A stretch of DNA of 64,000 bases from Aliiglaciecola sp. LCG003 (GTDB taxonomy: Bacteria > Pseudomonadota > Gammaproteobacteria > Enterobacterales > Alteromonadaceae): positions 1,550,001 through 1,614,000 of the forward strand of contig NZ_CP128185.1 in NCBI RefSeq assembly GCF_030316135.1, given 5' to 3'. Shown in pieces: positions 1 through 8,206 of this stretch. Both the position numbers and the translations under genes were made by a program. How positions within the stretch are numbered: the stretch's first letter is position 1; every line of letters starts with the position of its first letter. Under the pieces are notes generated by a model. That model made no database searches, was not told where the DNA came from, and saw only the letters and a list, made by a program, of their open reading frames with translations.

Positions 1-69
1 AAAGGCACGATTATCCGTTTGCCTCAAATAATGCCAACGGCGAGCGGACGACTAAACGATTTTAGGTAG
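1..69 (+). CDS. C-terminal end of an upstream gene (partial)
   Basis: The first frame is open from base 1 to a TAG at 67-69 and encodes 22 residues with an ordinary, protein-like composition, ending in GRLNDFR. The start lies outside the window. The stretch is too short to identify a family, and it could be a chance open frame. Confidence 0.35.
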   Translation, partial: KGTIIRLPQIMPTASGRLNDFR

Positions 70-188
70 CGCTAGTTTCTATCAGTTCGTCTTGCAATTT
101 GACTAGGGTGTACCATTCTTAATCAGTATGTCTGTATCATTAACGCTAGGATCTGGAGGACTCAGATACTAGCTATAAGGAAAACATT

Positions 189-662
189 ATGGATAATTTA
201 TTCCAATCTATTCAGTCGGATGCATTGCGTGAAGAGCTTGGTAAATTGGGTGATGATAATTTAACACGATTGAAATCATGGGCAGATATCAAACCCTTTG
301 CGGCAGAACTAGATCAACATCAGCAACAAAACTTTTTGAAGGGTTTTACCGCATCAGTATTAGGCGCAGTTTCGCAGTCTGAATCATCAAATGAGCAGTT
401 AAAACAGGCTGTTGAAACGGTATTGCTCGACGTCCTAAAAAATCCAAATTTTGGCGCTTCAAGGAAAGGAATATCAGATTCCAATAAATACATACCTGAT
501 CCTACTCCCTATATTTTTCTTCCTCCTGATCTTCCATCCAAGGTCGGTATTGATTCGCAGCCTTATTTGAACCGGGTGTTTTTGCCTCCTGATCAAGCTC
601 AGACTCATGTGCAAGATAATGAATACTGCAGTTGTTGCGGGCAACGTATTGTAAAAAAATAG
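189..662 (+). CDS. Hypothetical protein with a C-terminal Cys-X-Cys-Cys motif
   Basis: A 157-residue protein I do not recognise. The first ~90 residues look helical and charged. The middle is rich in proline and contains two similar FLPPD motifs (FLPPDLP and FLPPDQA). The C-terminus carries CSCCGQRI, which could be half of a zinc-binding knuckle. There is no signal peptide or membrane segment. The ATG follows AAGGAAAAC, a good ribosome binding site. The next gene starts 12 bases after the stop and encodes a membrane protein, so the two are probably co-transcribed and may work together; that is inference from spacing alone. Confidence 0.7.
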   Translation: MDNLFQSIQSDALREELGKLGDDNLTRLKSWADIKPFAAELDQHQQQNFLKGFTASVLGAVSQSESSNEQLKQAVETVLLDVLKNPNFGASRKGISDSNKYIPDPTPYIFLPPDLPSKVGIDSQPYLNRVFLPPDQAQTHVQDNEYCSCCGQRIVKK

Positions 663-674
663 GGAACATCGACA

Positions 675-1475
675 ATGACTATCGCAGGATATGAAGTAAA
701 AGCGTACCCGCCGGAGGGTAACACTCAAACAGATATCTCTTTTAAACGCCGACCGCCGGATCAACCACAGCCCAATGCCGAAGAATCGGCCTTTGCGGAT
801 AAAGCAATCAGCACGCTGAGTCGGATTAACACCTTGATGAGTCTATTGCACCAAAATTATGCCAGTACTAATGAGTATCGAGACTATTATGAGCGTGTAT
901 TATTTGCCGCGCAAAACGGAGTGGGGCAAGGCATTGGAGATTTAGGGCAAGGGGAAATAGCGTTAAACAGTGCACGTCAATACTTCGCTGAGCATCAGGG
1001 GCCATTTTTACGCAAGTTATTTCTATACAAGTTGCATAAAGCTACCGCCTTAGTGCTGGTCATTGCTTTGCTAGCGTTGGGCTTGTTAGAGATATCTAAG
1101 ATAACGACAATTGCTATCTTGGGGCTTAACTTATTACCTCAATTACAATGTTTTTTAGCCGCTGTTGTGGGACTTTGCTTAGGGAACTGGGCCTATCGAA
1201 TGTTAACCAACGAAACACTGAGTTGGGATAATTTGGAAAGGTATGGTTCAAGCCTTTATCCCCCTATTATCCGCTACATTTTACTGATGGTATTGATCAT
1301 CATTGTCATGTTGTTGTTGGGCAAAGAGGTAATTGAATTAAAAATCCTGTCCTTCAACTTGAATAATGTGGTGTTTAATCCGACAGATGCGATTCTACTT
1401 GGGGTGTTCGCGGGTATGGCGGAAAAACGTTTGACCGCCACTGTAATGAAAGCATTCGCTGAAAAGTCAAAATAG
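675..1475 (+). CDS. Hypothetical multi-pass membrane protein
   Basis: A 266-residue protein of unknown function. The first ~115 residues are soluble, starting proline-rich and continuing helical. They are followed by hydrophobic segments at about 121-140, 145-170 and 200-217, plus a less hydrophobic C-terminal segment near 235-255. The arrangement suggests a cytoplasmic N-terminal domain anchored by three or four helices. It follows the CSCC-motif protein by 12 bases in the same direction, which suggests a two-gene unit. No catalytic motif is visible, so no function is proposed. Confidence 0.7.
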   Translation: MTIAGYEVKAYPPEGNTQTDISFKRRPPDQPQPNAEESAFADKAISTLSRINTLMSLLHQNYASTNEYRDYYERVLFAAQNGVGQGIGDLGQGEIALNSARQYFAEHQGPFLRKLFLYKLHKATALVLVIALLALGLLEISKITTIAILGLNLLPQLQCFLAAVVGLCLGNWAYRMLTNETLSWDNLERYGSSLYPPIIRYILLMVLIIIVMLLLGKEVIELKILSFNLNNVVFNPTDAILLGVFAGMAEKRLTATVMKAFAEKSK

Positions 1476-1536
1476 CCCCGTGCAAAGCTATAAGACATTG
1501 GGTTATATAGGCTCCATCGAACCACTAAAATTTACT

Positions 1537-2394
1537 TTATAATGGTTCGTTAGCGTCTCTGATCCTTTCCAAGCGTTCTTGCTCTTCAGCAAATGCTGCT
1601 TTGATTTCTTCGATAACAGAATCCACATCTGGGTCATCGTCTGGGTGTTCGAAATGGCCAGTAAGTTCGGTGTCAGGCGTCAATTCACCGGCCTCAAATA
1701 AGGCCCACATTTCCTCTGCATAAAAGGTATTGACTAATTCGGGGGCAAATTGGCCATAGTATTCACTCATATTGCGTACATCACGTTGCAACATGCTAAA
1801 TGCATTATTGTTTGCTGCTGCATCAACAACTTGGGGTAAATCAATAATGACTGGGCCGTAGTCATCTACTAGCACGTTAAATTCCGACAGATCGCCATGC
1901 ACCAAGCCTGCACATAGCATGCGCATGACATAAATCATCACTAGGTGATGATCTTCGATGGCTTGTTCCGCAGACATGGTTACATCATTTAATCTTGGCG
2001 CAACATTACCTTCGTCATCGGTAACCAGTTCCATTAATAATACGCCGTCATAGCATCCGTAGGGTTCAGGTACCCTTACATTTGCCTTAGCCAATTTAAA
2101 TAGAGCATCGACTTCCGCATTTTGCCAAGCATCTTCTTGCTGTTTGCGTCCAAAATTCGAACCTTTTTCCATCGCTCTGGCACGACGAGTATTGCGGACT
2201 TTTCGTCCTTCTTGATATTGAGCGGCTTTTTTGAAACTGCGTTTCATGGCTTCTTTATACACTTTCGCACAGCGGATCTCTTCACCGCAGCGCACAGCAT
2301 AGACTGTCGCTTCCTTCCCACTCATCAACTGATATAACACTTCGTCGACAAGACCGTCTTCTACTAAAGGTTGCAATCTTTTAGGTATTTTCAT
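1537..2394 (-). CDS. RIO-type serine protein kinase
   Basis: A 285-residue protein with the full RIO kinase core. GKEATVY at 26-32 is the nucleotide loop, the lysine in CAKVYK (K44) is the ATP-contacting lysine, HGDLSEFN at 166-173 is the catalytic loop, and IIDLPQ at 183-188 carries the metal-binding Asp in place of DFG. These residues all appear intact, so an active atypical kinase is expected. The acidic C-terminal tail (about 235-285) is outside the core. RIO1-like kinases are universal in archaea and eukaryotes and occur in a subset of bacteria with poorly known substrates. The gene stands alone: the upstream VOC gene is about 290 bases away and nothing in the context suggests a partner. 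Confidence 0.9.
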   Translation of the reverse strand: MKIPKRLQPLVEDGLVDEVLYQLMSGKEATVYAVRCGEEIRCAKVYKEAMKRSFKKAAQYQEGRKVRNTRRARAMEKGSNFGRKQQEDAWQNAEVDALFKLAKANVRVPEPYGCYDGVLLMELVTDDEGNVAPRLNDVTMSAEQAIEDHHLVMIYVMRMLCAGLVHGDLSEFNVLVDDYGPVIIDLPQVVDAAANNNAFSMLQRDVRNMSEYYGQFAPELVNTFYAEEMWALFEAGELTPDTELTGHFEHPDDDPDVDSVIEEIKAAFAEEQERLERIRDANEPL

Positions 2395-2628
2395 TAAAGG
2401 TTAATACCAACCTGCACAATTTTTGTTGAATTTTTCACTACGCTCAAACTTGAATAACCTATGCCATTTAAAGATGTGTAGCCCCATGATATCAAGTTTA
2501 ATAGGGTGATTGATATCGTCTTGTGCGGATTTTATCCATCAAGTTAATGAATAGTCGAATAGATAGAACCCCAGCTATGCAAAATAGAGGATTAAAACAG
2601 TCTGGAAAGGGCAATTATGATGGGAAGA

Positions 2629-2652
2629 TTGCGAGTTGCCGGCAACTCGCAA
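2629..2652. repeat. Perfect 24-bp palindrome downstream of the VOC gene
   Basis: Two 12-base arms (TTGCGAGTTGCC and its exact reverse complement) meet with no spacer. The element starts 30 bases after the stop of the minus-strand VOC gene. As RNA it would form a strong hairpin with a CCGG tetraloop, but no U-run follows it on either strand. A terminator without a U-tract or a protein-binding palindrome are both possible. Confidence 0.5.
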
Positions 2653-2681
2653 ATGGATTCACTAAAGTGGGTCGGGAATCT

Positions 2682-3062
2682 TTATTTGACTCGAAGCAAC
2701 GCGCAGATCTTGTTGCCGCTTGGGTCACGTAAATACGCTAAGTAAAGCTTTCTGCCACCGCCTTCGCGAATACCAGGCGCATCCTCACAGCTTGTGCCAC
2801 CATTGGCTAATCCAGCTGCATGCCATGCGTCGGCCATTTCAGGCGTCGTGGCAGCAAAGCCTATAGTACTGCCATTACCATGGCTAGCAGGCTCGCCATT
2901 AATCGGTTTACTGAGAGAAAAGATGCCATTGTCGGTAAAATAAAAACAACGACCTTTTTCATCTACAACACCGGGCTCGTGGCCCAAAGCACCGAGAATA
3001 GCGTCATAGAACGCTTTTGATTGTTGGATATCGTTGGCACCTATCATGATATGGCTAAACAT
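2682..3062 (-). CDS. VOC-superfamily (glyoxalase/dioxygenase-fold) protein
   Basis: A 126-residue single VOC module. The N-terminus (MFSHIMIGANDIQQSKAFYD) has the typical first beta strand and helix with a metal-ligand-type His at position 4. The C-terminal part ends with YLRDPSGNKICA, the usual last motif of the family, close to a conserved acidic or basic position. Size and layout match small lactoylglutathione-lyase-like proteins, whose substrates range from methylglyoxal adducts to antibiotics, so none can be assigned here. The start is supported by AAGGAG nine bases upstream. Single gene, with a strong palindrome 30 bases after its stop. Confidence 0.88.
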   Translation of the reverse strand: MFSHIMIGANDIQQSKAFYDAILGALGHEPGVVDEKGRCFYFTDNGIFSLSKPINGEPASHGNGSTIGFAATTPEMADAWHAAGLANGGTSCEDAPGIREGGGRKLYLAYLRDPSGNKICALLRVK

Positions 3063-3322
3063 AGAGTGAACTCCTTATTAATAACGCGATTGCAATTTAT
3101 ATTTATTTTAGCCAATCAGTAGACCACGAATAAACATATGGTGGAATACTCCCTAGTGTAATTTGTATCAGTCCTGACCGAATTGACGACTATTAAATCA
3201 GATTTGGGGCAAGGCTGACGGGGACCTATGCGCGAAATATAGTCTTTGAAGCTAAATAATCTACACTTAGATTGTTTAGGTTATGTGCTTTGAGTAAGTG
3301 CCTAACTGGCTTATGCAGTCGC

Positions 3323-4087
3323 TTATTGAGTGTGCTTAATCAGGGTAAGTTTAAATCCGTTAATCACCATACCAAACTGACTGCGAGTTCCCACCACGGT
3401 AATTTTCCCCTTTTCGGACAAACTATTTCGCTGACTCTCAGTCAAACATAAATCGCCGTCTGCTAGTTCGTCAGTTTCAATAATTTCTACCCGATGACGG
3501 CAGTGCTTTCGGCCACTTCGCTTTCGGTAATCCATATCATAGCGCACTTCTTGTTGTACCGAGACCATGTGCAAATATAGAGGTAGAGACTTATTGATAA
3601 ACAGCCAACTCATTAGTAAAAATAAAAAAGGCATAACCACGACGGCGAGTTTGCCGCGCCAATTTGTTCCTAGACGTCGCATCAATTTTGAGTCTTTTTT
3701 CAGACATGTGAACCACATTACCACAAGAATGGATGCCAGCATCCAAATCACTCCTGAGGAATATGCTGTCCAACTTTTGGTTGTCATAAACTCATAAAAC
3801 ATAGCAGGTAAAGCTGAAAATGTCATAAACAAAAACGACCCTATGATAATGCGGGTCATTAAAAGTTGTTCAGACCATTTTGGTTTTGACGCAGAAGCTG
3901 ATACCTGATCATAACGGCTTTTAGGCGCTATCTTTTGCTCTTTCAATTTCTTGGAGATCATCGCTTTTGCCGCTAAATGGCGTTCAGGATATTGTGCTAG
4001 ATCGATATTGACCAAAACGTCTTCAAGTTCTTCAATTGTGCATCGAGAATAGTCCGGGGAATTGTTGCTTATATTTCCTATATCCAA
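3323..4087 (-). CDS. Hypothetical membrane protein with N-terminal YPER-type motif
   Basis: A 254-residue protein of unknown function. Residues 16-50 (TIEELEDVLVNID...YPERHLAAKAMI) match a short helical motif that I have seen at the N-terminus of many unrelated bacterial membrane and cold-shock-type proteins. Three hydrophobic segments follow at about 75-98, 107-126 and 145-165, then a C-terminal soluble domain of about 80 residues with a basic RKRSGRKHCRHR stretch. The start is a TTG. The conserved motif precedes the first internal ATG, so an upstream non-ATG start is needed, although the AAGGA box sits unusually close. Monocistronic by position. Confidence 0.65.
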   Translation of the reverse strand: MDIGNISNNSPDYSRCTIEELEDVLVNIDLAQYPERHLAAKAMISKKLKEQKIAPKSRYDQVSASASKPKWSEQLLMTRIIIGSFLFMTFSALPAMFYEFMTTKSWTAYSSGVIWMLASILVVMWFTCLKKDSKLMRRLGTNWRGKLAVVVMPFLFLLMSWLFINKSLPLYLHMVSVQQEVRYDMDYRKRSGRKHCRHRVEIIETDELADGDLCLTESQRNSLSEKGKITVVGTRSQFGMVINGFKLTLIKHTQ

Positions 4088-4153
4088 ATCCTTGGTTTAA
4101 TGCTGTCGAGTGGTTATCGATATTTGTCGCGCAGATTAATACCATCATCTGCT

Positions 4154-4291
4154 TTATACAATAGAAAGCTTATCAGACTTATTGTTAGAAATGATGTTGG
4201 TTCTGCACCATTCGAACAGAAAATCCCAACCGTCTTTAACACGTACCAAGAAGCCATTATCGGATGAATTGTGTTCGTCTATATCTGGCAT
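4154..4291 (-). CDS. Possible small protein, 45 residues
   Basis: An ATG-started frame of 45 codons begins MPDIDEHNSSDNG and ends NKSDKLSIV. GAGG lies 10 bases before the ATG. Composition is plausible for a protein, with a central aromatic stretch (GWDFLFEWC), but there is no recognisable family. It lies in the otherwise empty ~500 bases between the minus-strand membrane protein and glnK. It could equally be a chance frame. Confidence 0.35.
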   Translation of the reverse strand: MPDIDEHNSSDNGFLVRVKDGWDFLFEWCRTNIISNNKSDKLSIV

Positions 4292-4572
4292 CTTGATATT
4301 ACCTCATTAAATTTCACAGCCCTGTTGGTTCGATTTAATCGATGAATGGCTAATCGCCCATTATATTTGAGGCAGATATAAAAAACTCCACTAGGTGCCA
4401 AAAAGCTCTATCATGTCGCCTTTGTTAAGCATCTGCCTACTCGCCACCTTTATTGTTAACTTATTGTTACTTGGGTAATTTGTTATTTCATTTCGGTCTA
4501 CACTTAAGCCTGCATTCAAGGCATTTGCAATGTATCATTTTGGTAAATCAAACATCATTAACTTCACTTTAG

Positions 4573-4926
<354 letters not shown>

Positions 4927-4967
4927 ACTGGTTAACTCTAACTTTAAACCCCTAATTGAGATTGAAT

Positions 4968-6176
4968 ATGCAAGATATAAATAGTGCAGTAGAGACGCTG
5001 ATCCAAAGCTCTAACACCTATTTTCTTTTAATGGGTGCCATCATGGTCTTTGCCATGCACGCTGGGTTTGCGTTTCTGGAAGTCGGTACGGTGCGAAGTA
5101 AAAACCAAGTCAATGCCTTGGTGAAAATAATTACAGACTTTGCGGTGTCATGTTTAGCTTACTTTTTCATTGGTTACTGGATTGCCTACGACACCACATT
5201 TTTCGGTAACGCGGAAACGTTAACTGCAAACAATGGTTACGAATTAGTCAAATTCTTCTTTTTGGTAACCTTTGCCGCAGCTATTCCAGCTATCGTGTCT
5301 GGAGGGATTGCAGAGCGCGGCAAGTTTTACCCATTTTTGCTGGCCTCAGGGTTAATTGTCGCTTTTGTATATCCCTTTTTTGAGGGGATTGTTTGGAATG
5401 GTAATTATGGTTTGCAAGCTTGGCTTGAACAGACTACAGGCGCGGCGTTTCACGATTTTGCTGGCTCCGTGGTTGTACACGGAGTAGGGGGCTGGTTAGC
5501 CTTCGTCGGGGTGTATTTCTTAGGACTGCGCAAAGGGAGAACGTCCGGTGGTAAGTTAGTTGCTTTTGCACCCTCGAATATTCCGTTTCTAGCCTTAGGA
5601 ACCTGGGTTTTGTGTATTGGCTGGTTTGGATTTAATGTTATGTCTGCACAAAGTATGGACAGTATTAGTGGGCTGGTGGCAGTCAATTCATTGATGGCCA
5701 TGGTGGGTGGCATTATTGCAGCATTAGTGTTCGGCAAGAATGACCCTGGATTTATCCACAATGGGCCCTTAGCAGGCTTAGTGGCAGTGTGTGCAGGGTC
5801 AGACATCATGCATCCGATAGGATCATTGGTGGTGGGTGTGATTGCAGGAGGCTTGTTTGTATTTTTGTTCACTATGCTACAACGAACTCGTAAAATTGAT
5901 GATGTATTAGGGGTGTGGCCATTGCACGGAATCTGCGGGGCGTGGGGAGGTATTGCAGCCGGTATCTTCGGTAGTCAATCCTTAGGCGGTTTAGGTGGCG
6001 TTTCCCTTACTGCACAGGTCATTGGAACCCTAGCAGGTATCGCTGTTGCGCTTATCGGTGGCGGAATTGTCTATGGGCTTATTCATAAAATATCAGGTTT
6101 GCGCTTGAGTGAAGAAGATGAGTTTGTTGGAGCCGATCTGGCTATCCATAAAATCGGCTCAATGAACCACGACTAA
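4968..6176 (+). CDS. amtB: Ammonium transporter AmtB
   Basis: A protein of 402 residues with about 11 hydrophobic helices, typical of Amt/MEP/Rh channels. Family landmarks are visible: FAMHAGFAFLEVG near the N-terminus, HDFAGSVVVHGVGGW containing the first pore histidine, and HGICGAWGG containing the second. I chose ATG at 4968, which has GAG seven bases upstream. A TTG at 4956 is in frame and would add four residues. There is no obvious signal peptide, unlike E. coli AmtB. It sits directly behind glnK, the normal partner. The 3' region carries several consecutive hairpins before the convergent rpiB-like gene. Confidence 0.95.
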   Translation: MQDINSAVETLIQSSNTYFLLMGAIMVFAMHAGFAFLEVGTVRSKNQVNALVKIITDFAVSCLAYFFIGYWIAYDTTFFGNAETLTANNGYELVKFFFLVTFAAAIPAIVSGGIAERGKFYPFLLASGLIVAFVYPFFEGIVWNGNYGLQAWLEQTTGAAFHDFAGSVVVHGVGGWLAFVGVYFLGLRKGRTSGGKLVAFAPSNIPFLALGTWVLCIGWFGFNVMSAQSMDSISGLVAVNSLMAMVGGIIAALVFGKNDPGFIHNGPLAGLVAVCAGSDIMHPIGSLVVGVIAGGLFVFLFTMLQRTRKIDDVLGVWPLHGICGAWGGIAAGIFGSQSLGGLGGVSLTAQVIGTLAGIAVALIGGGIVYGLIHKISGLRLSEEDEFVGADLAIHKIGSMNHD

Positions 6177-6188
6177 GCAATTGATGTG

Positions 6189-6304
6189 GCTGCGATCTAT
6201 TCGGCTCGCAGCGAGACAGTGATGCGGCTATATTTGTTCACTGTCACTAGTTGTGGGGTTTCTAATTAACGACAGCCGAGTACCTGTATTTGTTGGCTGT
6301 CGTT
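6189..6304. repeat. Three consecutive stem-loops between amtB and the rpiB-like gene
   Basis: Three inverted repeats follow each other after the amtB stop. The first has arms GCTGCGA/TCGCAGC (6189-6212). The second has GACAGTGA/TCACTGTC (6215-6245). The third has AACGACAGCC/GGCTGTCGTT (6268-6304). The second and third are both 31 bases from GACAG to CTGTC, and both have TATTTGTT on the 3' side of the loop. They differ by two base pairs that remain paired (T-A to C-G and G-C to C-G). None has a long U-run. They could act together as convergent terminators or as an RNA or protein recognition element. Confidence 0.5.
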
Positions 6305-6317
6305 GGATAATTTATTG

Positions 6318-6961
6318 TTAATTTAAAAGGGATTTAACATACGCCGTTAACTCAGCATCCTGACTGTGTTCAAACAAGCAAGCCTGAAAACGTTCTCCTC
6401 CTACAGCTGTGCTAACCAGCTCTTGATCGAGGGCTTTTAAGCCCTCCATGAACGGCTTGGCCAGCGCATTTTTAACACCATCAAGGATGGTGGCATTAGC
6501 GACTTGAGAGTCCCTGCGCTCCGCGGGATAGCCCAAGCCTTTTTCTCCGCTGAATGCTTTTTCAAAAATATAACGAATATTAAGCTCTGCGCCCCAGCCA
6601 AAGCCTTTGGCGAAAGGCAGGGCTAAAGCATTACCATTATTGATCTGTGCAAATAAATAAGCATCTGCAGGGTCTATGCAGCATCCACATGCGACTCCAG
6701 GATGGGCATTTAAAGACATCAGTGCACCTTGACCGGTTCCACAACCTGCGATCACAAAATCGACCGCTTTAGAATTTAATAATATAGCGGCGCAAATGCC
6801 CAAATGCCCAAATGAATATAGGTAAGGCGGTGATCGTTATCATCACTCATACCTACATTAAATACATGGTGACCGAGTCCACCGGCAACCTCGTTTAATT
6901 CAGCCAGAACAGTGGCGTTCTTTGATGCTTGGCTAAATTCGTTCATAAGCGCGATTTTCAT
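6318..6961 (-). pseudogene. RpiB/LacA/LacB-family sugar-phosphate isomerase, frameshifted
   Basis: The start MKIALMNEFSQASKN, the block VIAGCGTGQGALMSLN and the following CGCCIDPADA are those of the RpiB/LacAB isomerase family, which interconverts aldose and ketose phosphates. The long C-terminal extension (to about 211 residues) fits the larger RpiB-like subgroup. The reading frame is broken. In plus-strand terms the 8-base unit CAAATGCC occurs twice, followed by CAAATG, at 6793-6814. Removing one unit restores a continuous 211-residue protein reading through LTYIHLGICAAILLNS. As written, the first part ends after about 60 residues and a second frame of 161 residues lacks the N-terminal strand. 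The lesion may be a true mutation, a slippage-prone switch or an assembly error. Confidence 0.8.
6793..6814. repeat. 8-bp tandem duplication causing the rpiB-like frameshift
   Basis: CAAATGCC at 6793-6800 is repeated exactly at 6801-6808 and followed by CAAATG at 6809-6814. One unit fewer leaves an in-frame coding sequence on the minus strand, so the extra unit is most likely the inserted copy. Confidence 0.85.
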
Positions 6962-7286
6962 TGCTGTTGATCCTTACTTTTTACATTTTATCAGATGGTT
7001 AGGTTATTCAACCCTTCATACTGGCAGCTATCAACAAAAATAAACTGACCTAGGATTGGAGTTGACTCTGCGTATTAGTCCTGTGTAACTAAAGAGATTG
7101 CAGATGAAGTGACAACTTAACAGTAAGGTAAATTTTGACATCTTTGCCCTTTGAGCGGTATAGATTTAACCGTTAATGTTTAAGTTTGAATATTTTTACA
7201 GAAAAACCGCTGTTAATTGCTCAATAGCTATCCTTTTTAAGCAAGTGCGCCAGCGTGAAAGTCGATTTGTAGGCATGTGTTTAACT
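6962..7286. other. Intergenic region upstream of the rpiB-like gene
   Basis: About 325 bases between two minus-strand genes. It must hold the promoter of the rpiB-like gene and the 3' end of the next transcript. I see no convincing terminator, operator or small frame. Confidence 0.4.
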
Positions 7287-7916
7287 TCACTTTCGACTGC
7301 TGTTTTCTGAGTATTGTTCGATCAATTTTTGACTATGCCCTTGTGAGCCAAAGGTCACGCCCTTGCTAGATAAAAAAATACTATTGGGTTCAGTAACCAC
7401 CTTTCGAGCATCTTGCAGAAAGTTGATGAGGGTATCCTCTGGCATGTCTTCCGATTGAAAGCTAGCAGCTTGCTGTTTAGCCGCGGCCCATTCCATAAAT
7501 TGAGATAATTTTGACGTTTGTTCTAACAGACTTGTCAGACGCTGATCTTTGGCTAAGTAGCCTTGAAGCTCTGGCTGGCTTTGGGTATCTACCTGCAAGC
7601 CATCCTCTGCTATTGTGATTCTAATAGGTTGCTGTAGGTCAAACCGGCTCTGCAAGCTTGATACTTGTTGTTCGAGTCGCTGCAAATTAAATTGTAAGTA
7701 ATGTTCGACGGTATTTACGTCGAGATCAATTTGACCTTTTTCAATACGTTTTAATGTGTCATCAAATTCATTTCGTTGCAGGCCGGTTTCAAACGCAGAT
7801 AAACCACTGCTTATATTTTTTGACTGGTTTTTACCTATGGTTTCCAGAGTTGATGCTGATTTATCAGAATCGTAAATATAATCAAATAGACTGGTCTGGG
7901 AAGGATTGATTTGCAT
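7287..7916 (-). CDS. Hypothetical protein, soluble and helical
   Basis: A 209-residue protein I do not recognise. It has no signal peptide or membrane segment and is rich in Q, S, L and D. Residues ~70-95 (HYLQFNLQRLEQQVSSLQSRF) have a coiled-coil-like heptad pattern, followed by a short strand-like stretch (IRITIAEDGLQVDTQ). The N-terminal SLFDYIYDSD segment is acidic and disordered-looking. The gene is isolated, with about 290 bases between it and the receptor gene. No function is proposed. Confidence 0.6.
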   Translation of the reverse strand: MQINPSQTSLFDYIYDSDKSASTLETIGKNQSKNISSGLSAFETGLQRNEFDDTLKRIEKGQIDLDVNTVEHYLQFNLQRLEQQVSSLQSRFDLQQPIRITIAEDGLQVDTQSQPELQGYLAKDQRLTSLLEQTSKLSQFMEWAAAKQQAASFQSEDMPEDTLINFLQDARKVVTEPNSIFLSSKGVTFGSQGHSQKLIEQYSENSSRK

Positions 7917-8160
7917 AACTATTAGACTGTGGGTGAAGGTAGCTTACGTTAGATACAGCAATAAACAGGCCAGTTAGCTTGATTGTCAGCAAATACAATG
8001 GGTGCAATAGACAGGGCTAGCAGAAGCTAATATGTGAGAGTATCAACGGAGCCAAAAGTGGCAATTTACTGCCTCTAGGATGCTTAAATAATAAGTAACA
8101 GCGGCATTTTTGTAGCAAAGGCAGTGATAGCGGTAATTATGGGGGGCTTTTTTGACTGGA

Positions 8161-8198
8161 AATACCGTGGCGCAGAGTTAACTCTGCGCCACGGTATT
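8161..8198. repeat. Perfect 38-bp palindrome after the siderophore receptor gene
   Basis: Two exact 19-base arms (AATACCGTGGCGCAGAGTT and its reverse complement) meet at GTTAAC. The element starts eight bases after the receptor stop, with runs of seven G (8200-8206) and six G (8141-8146) on either side on the plus strand. Position suggests a 3' end structure for the receptor mRNA, but the U-tract that normally follows an intrinsic terminator is only TATTT. Confidence 0.6.
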
Positions 8199-8206
8199 AG
8201 GGGGGG

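Noticed and set aside
2523-2732. Plus-strand open frame of 69 codons between the RIO kinase and VOC genes
   Set aside because: It crosses the 24-bp palindrome and runs into the VOC gene on the other strand; composition is not protein-like.
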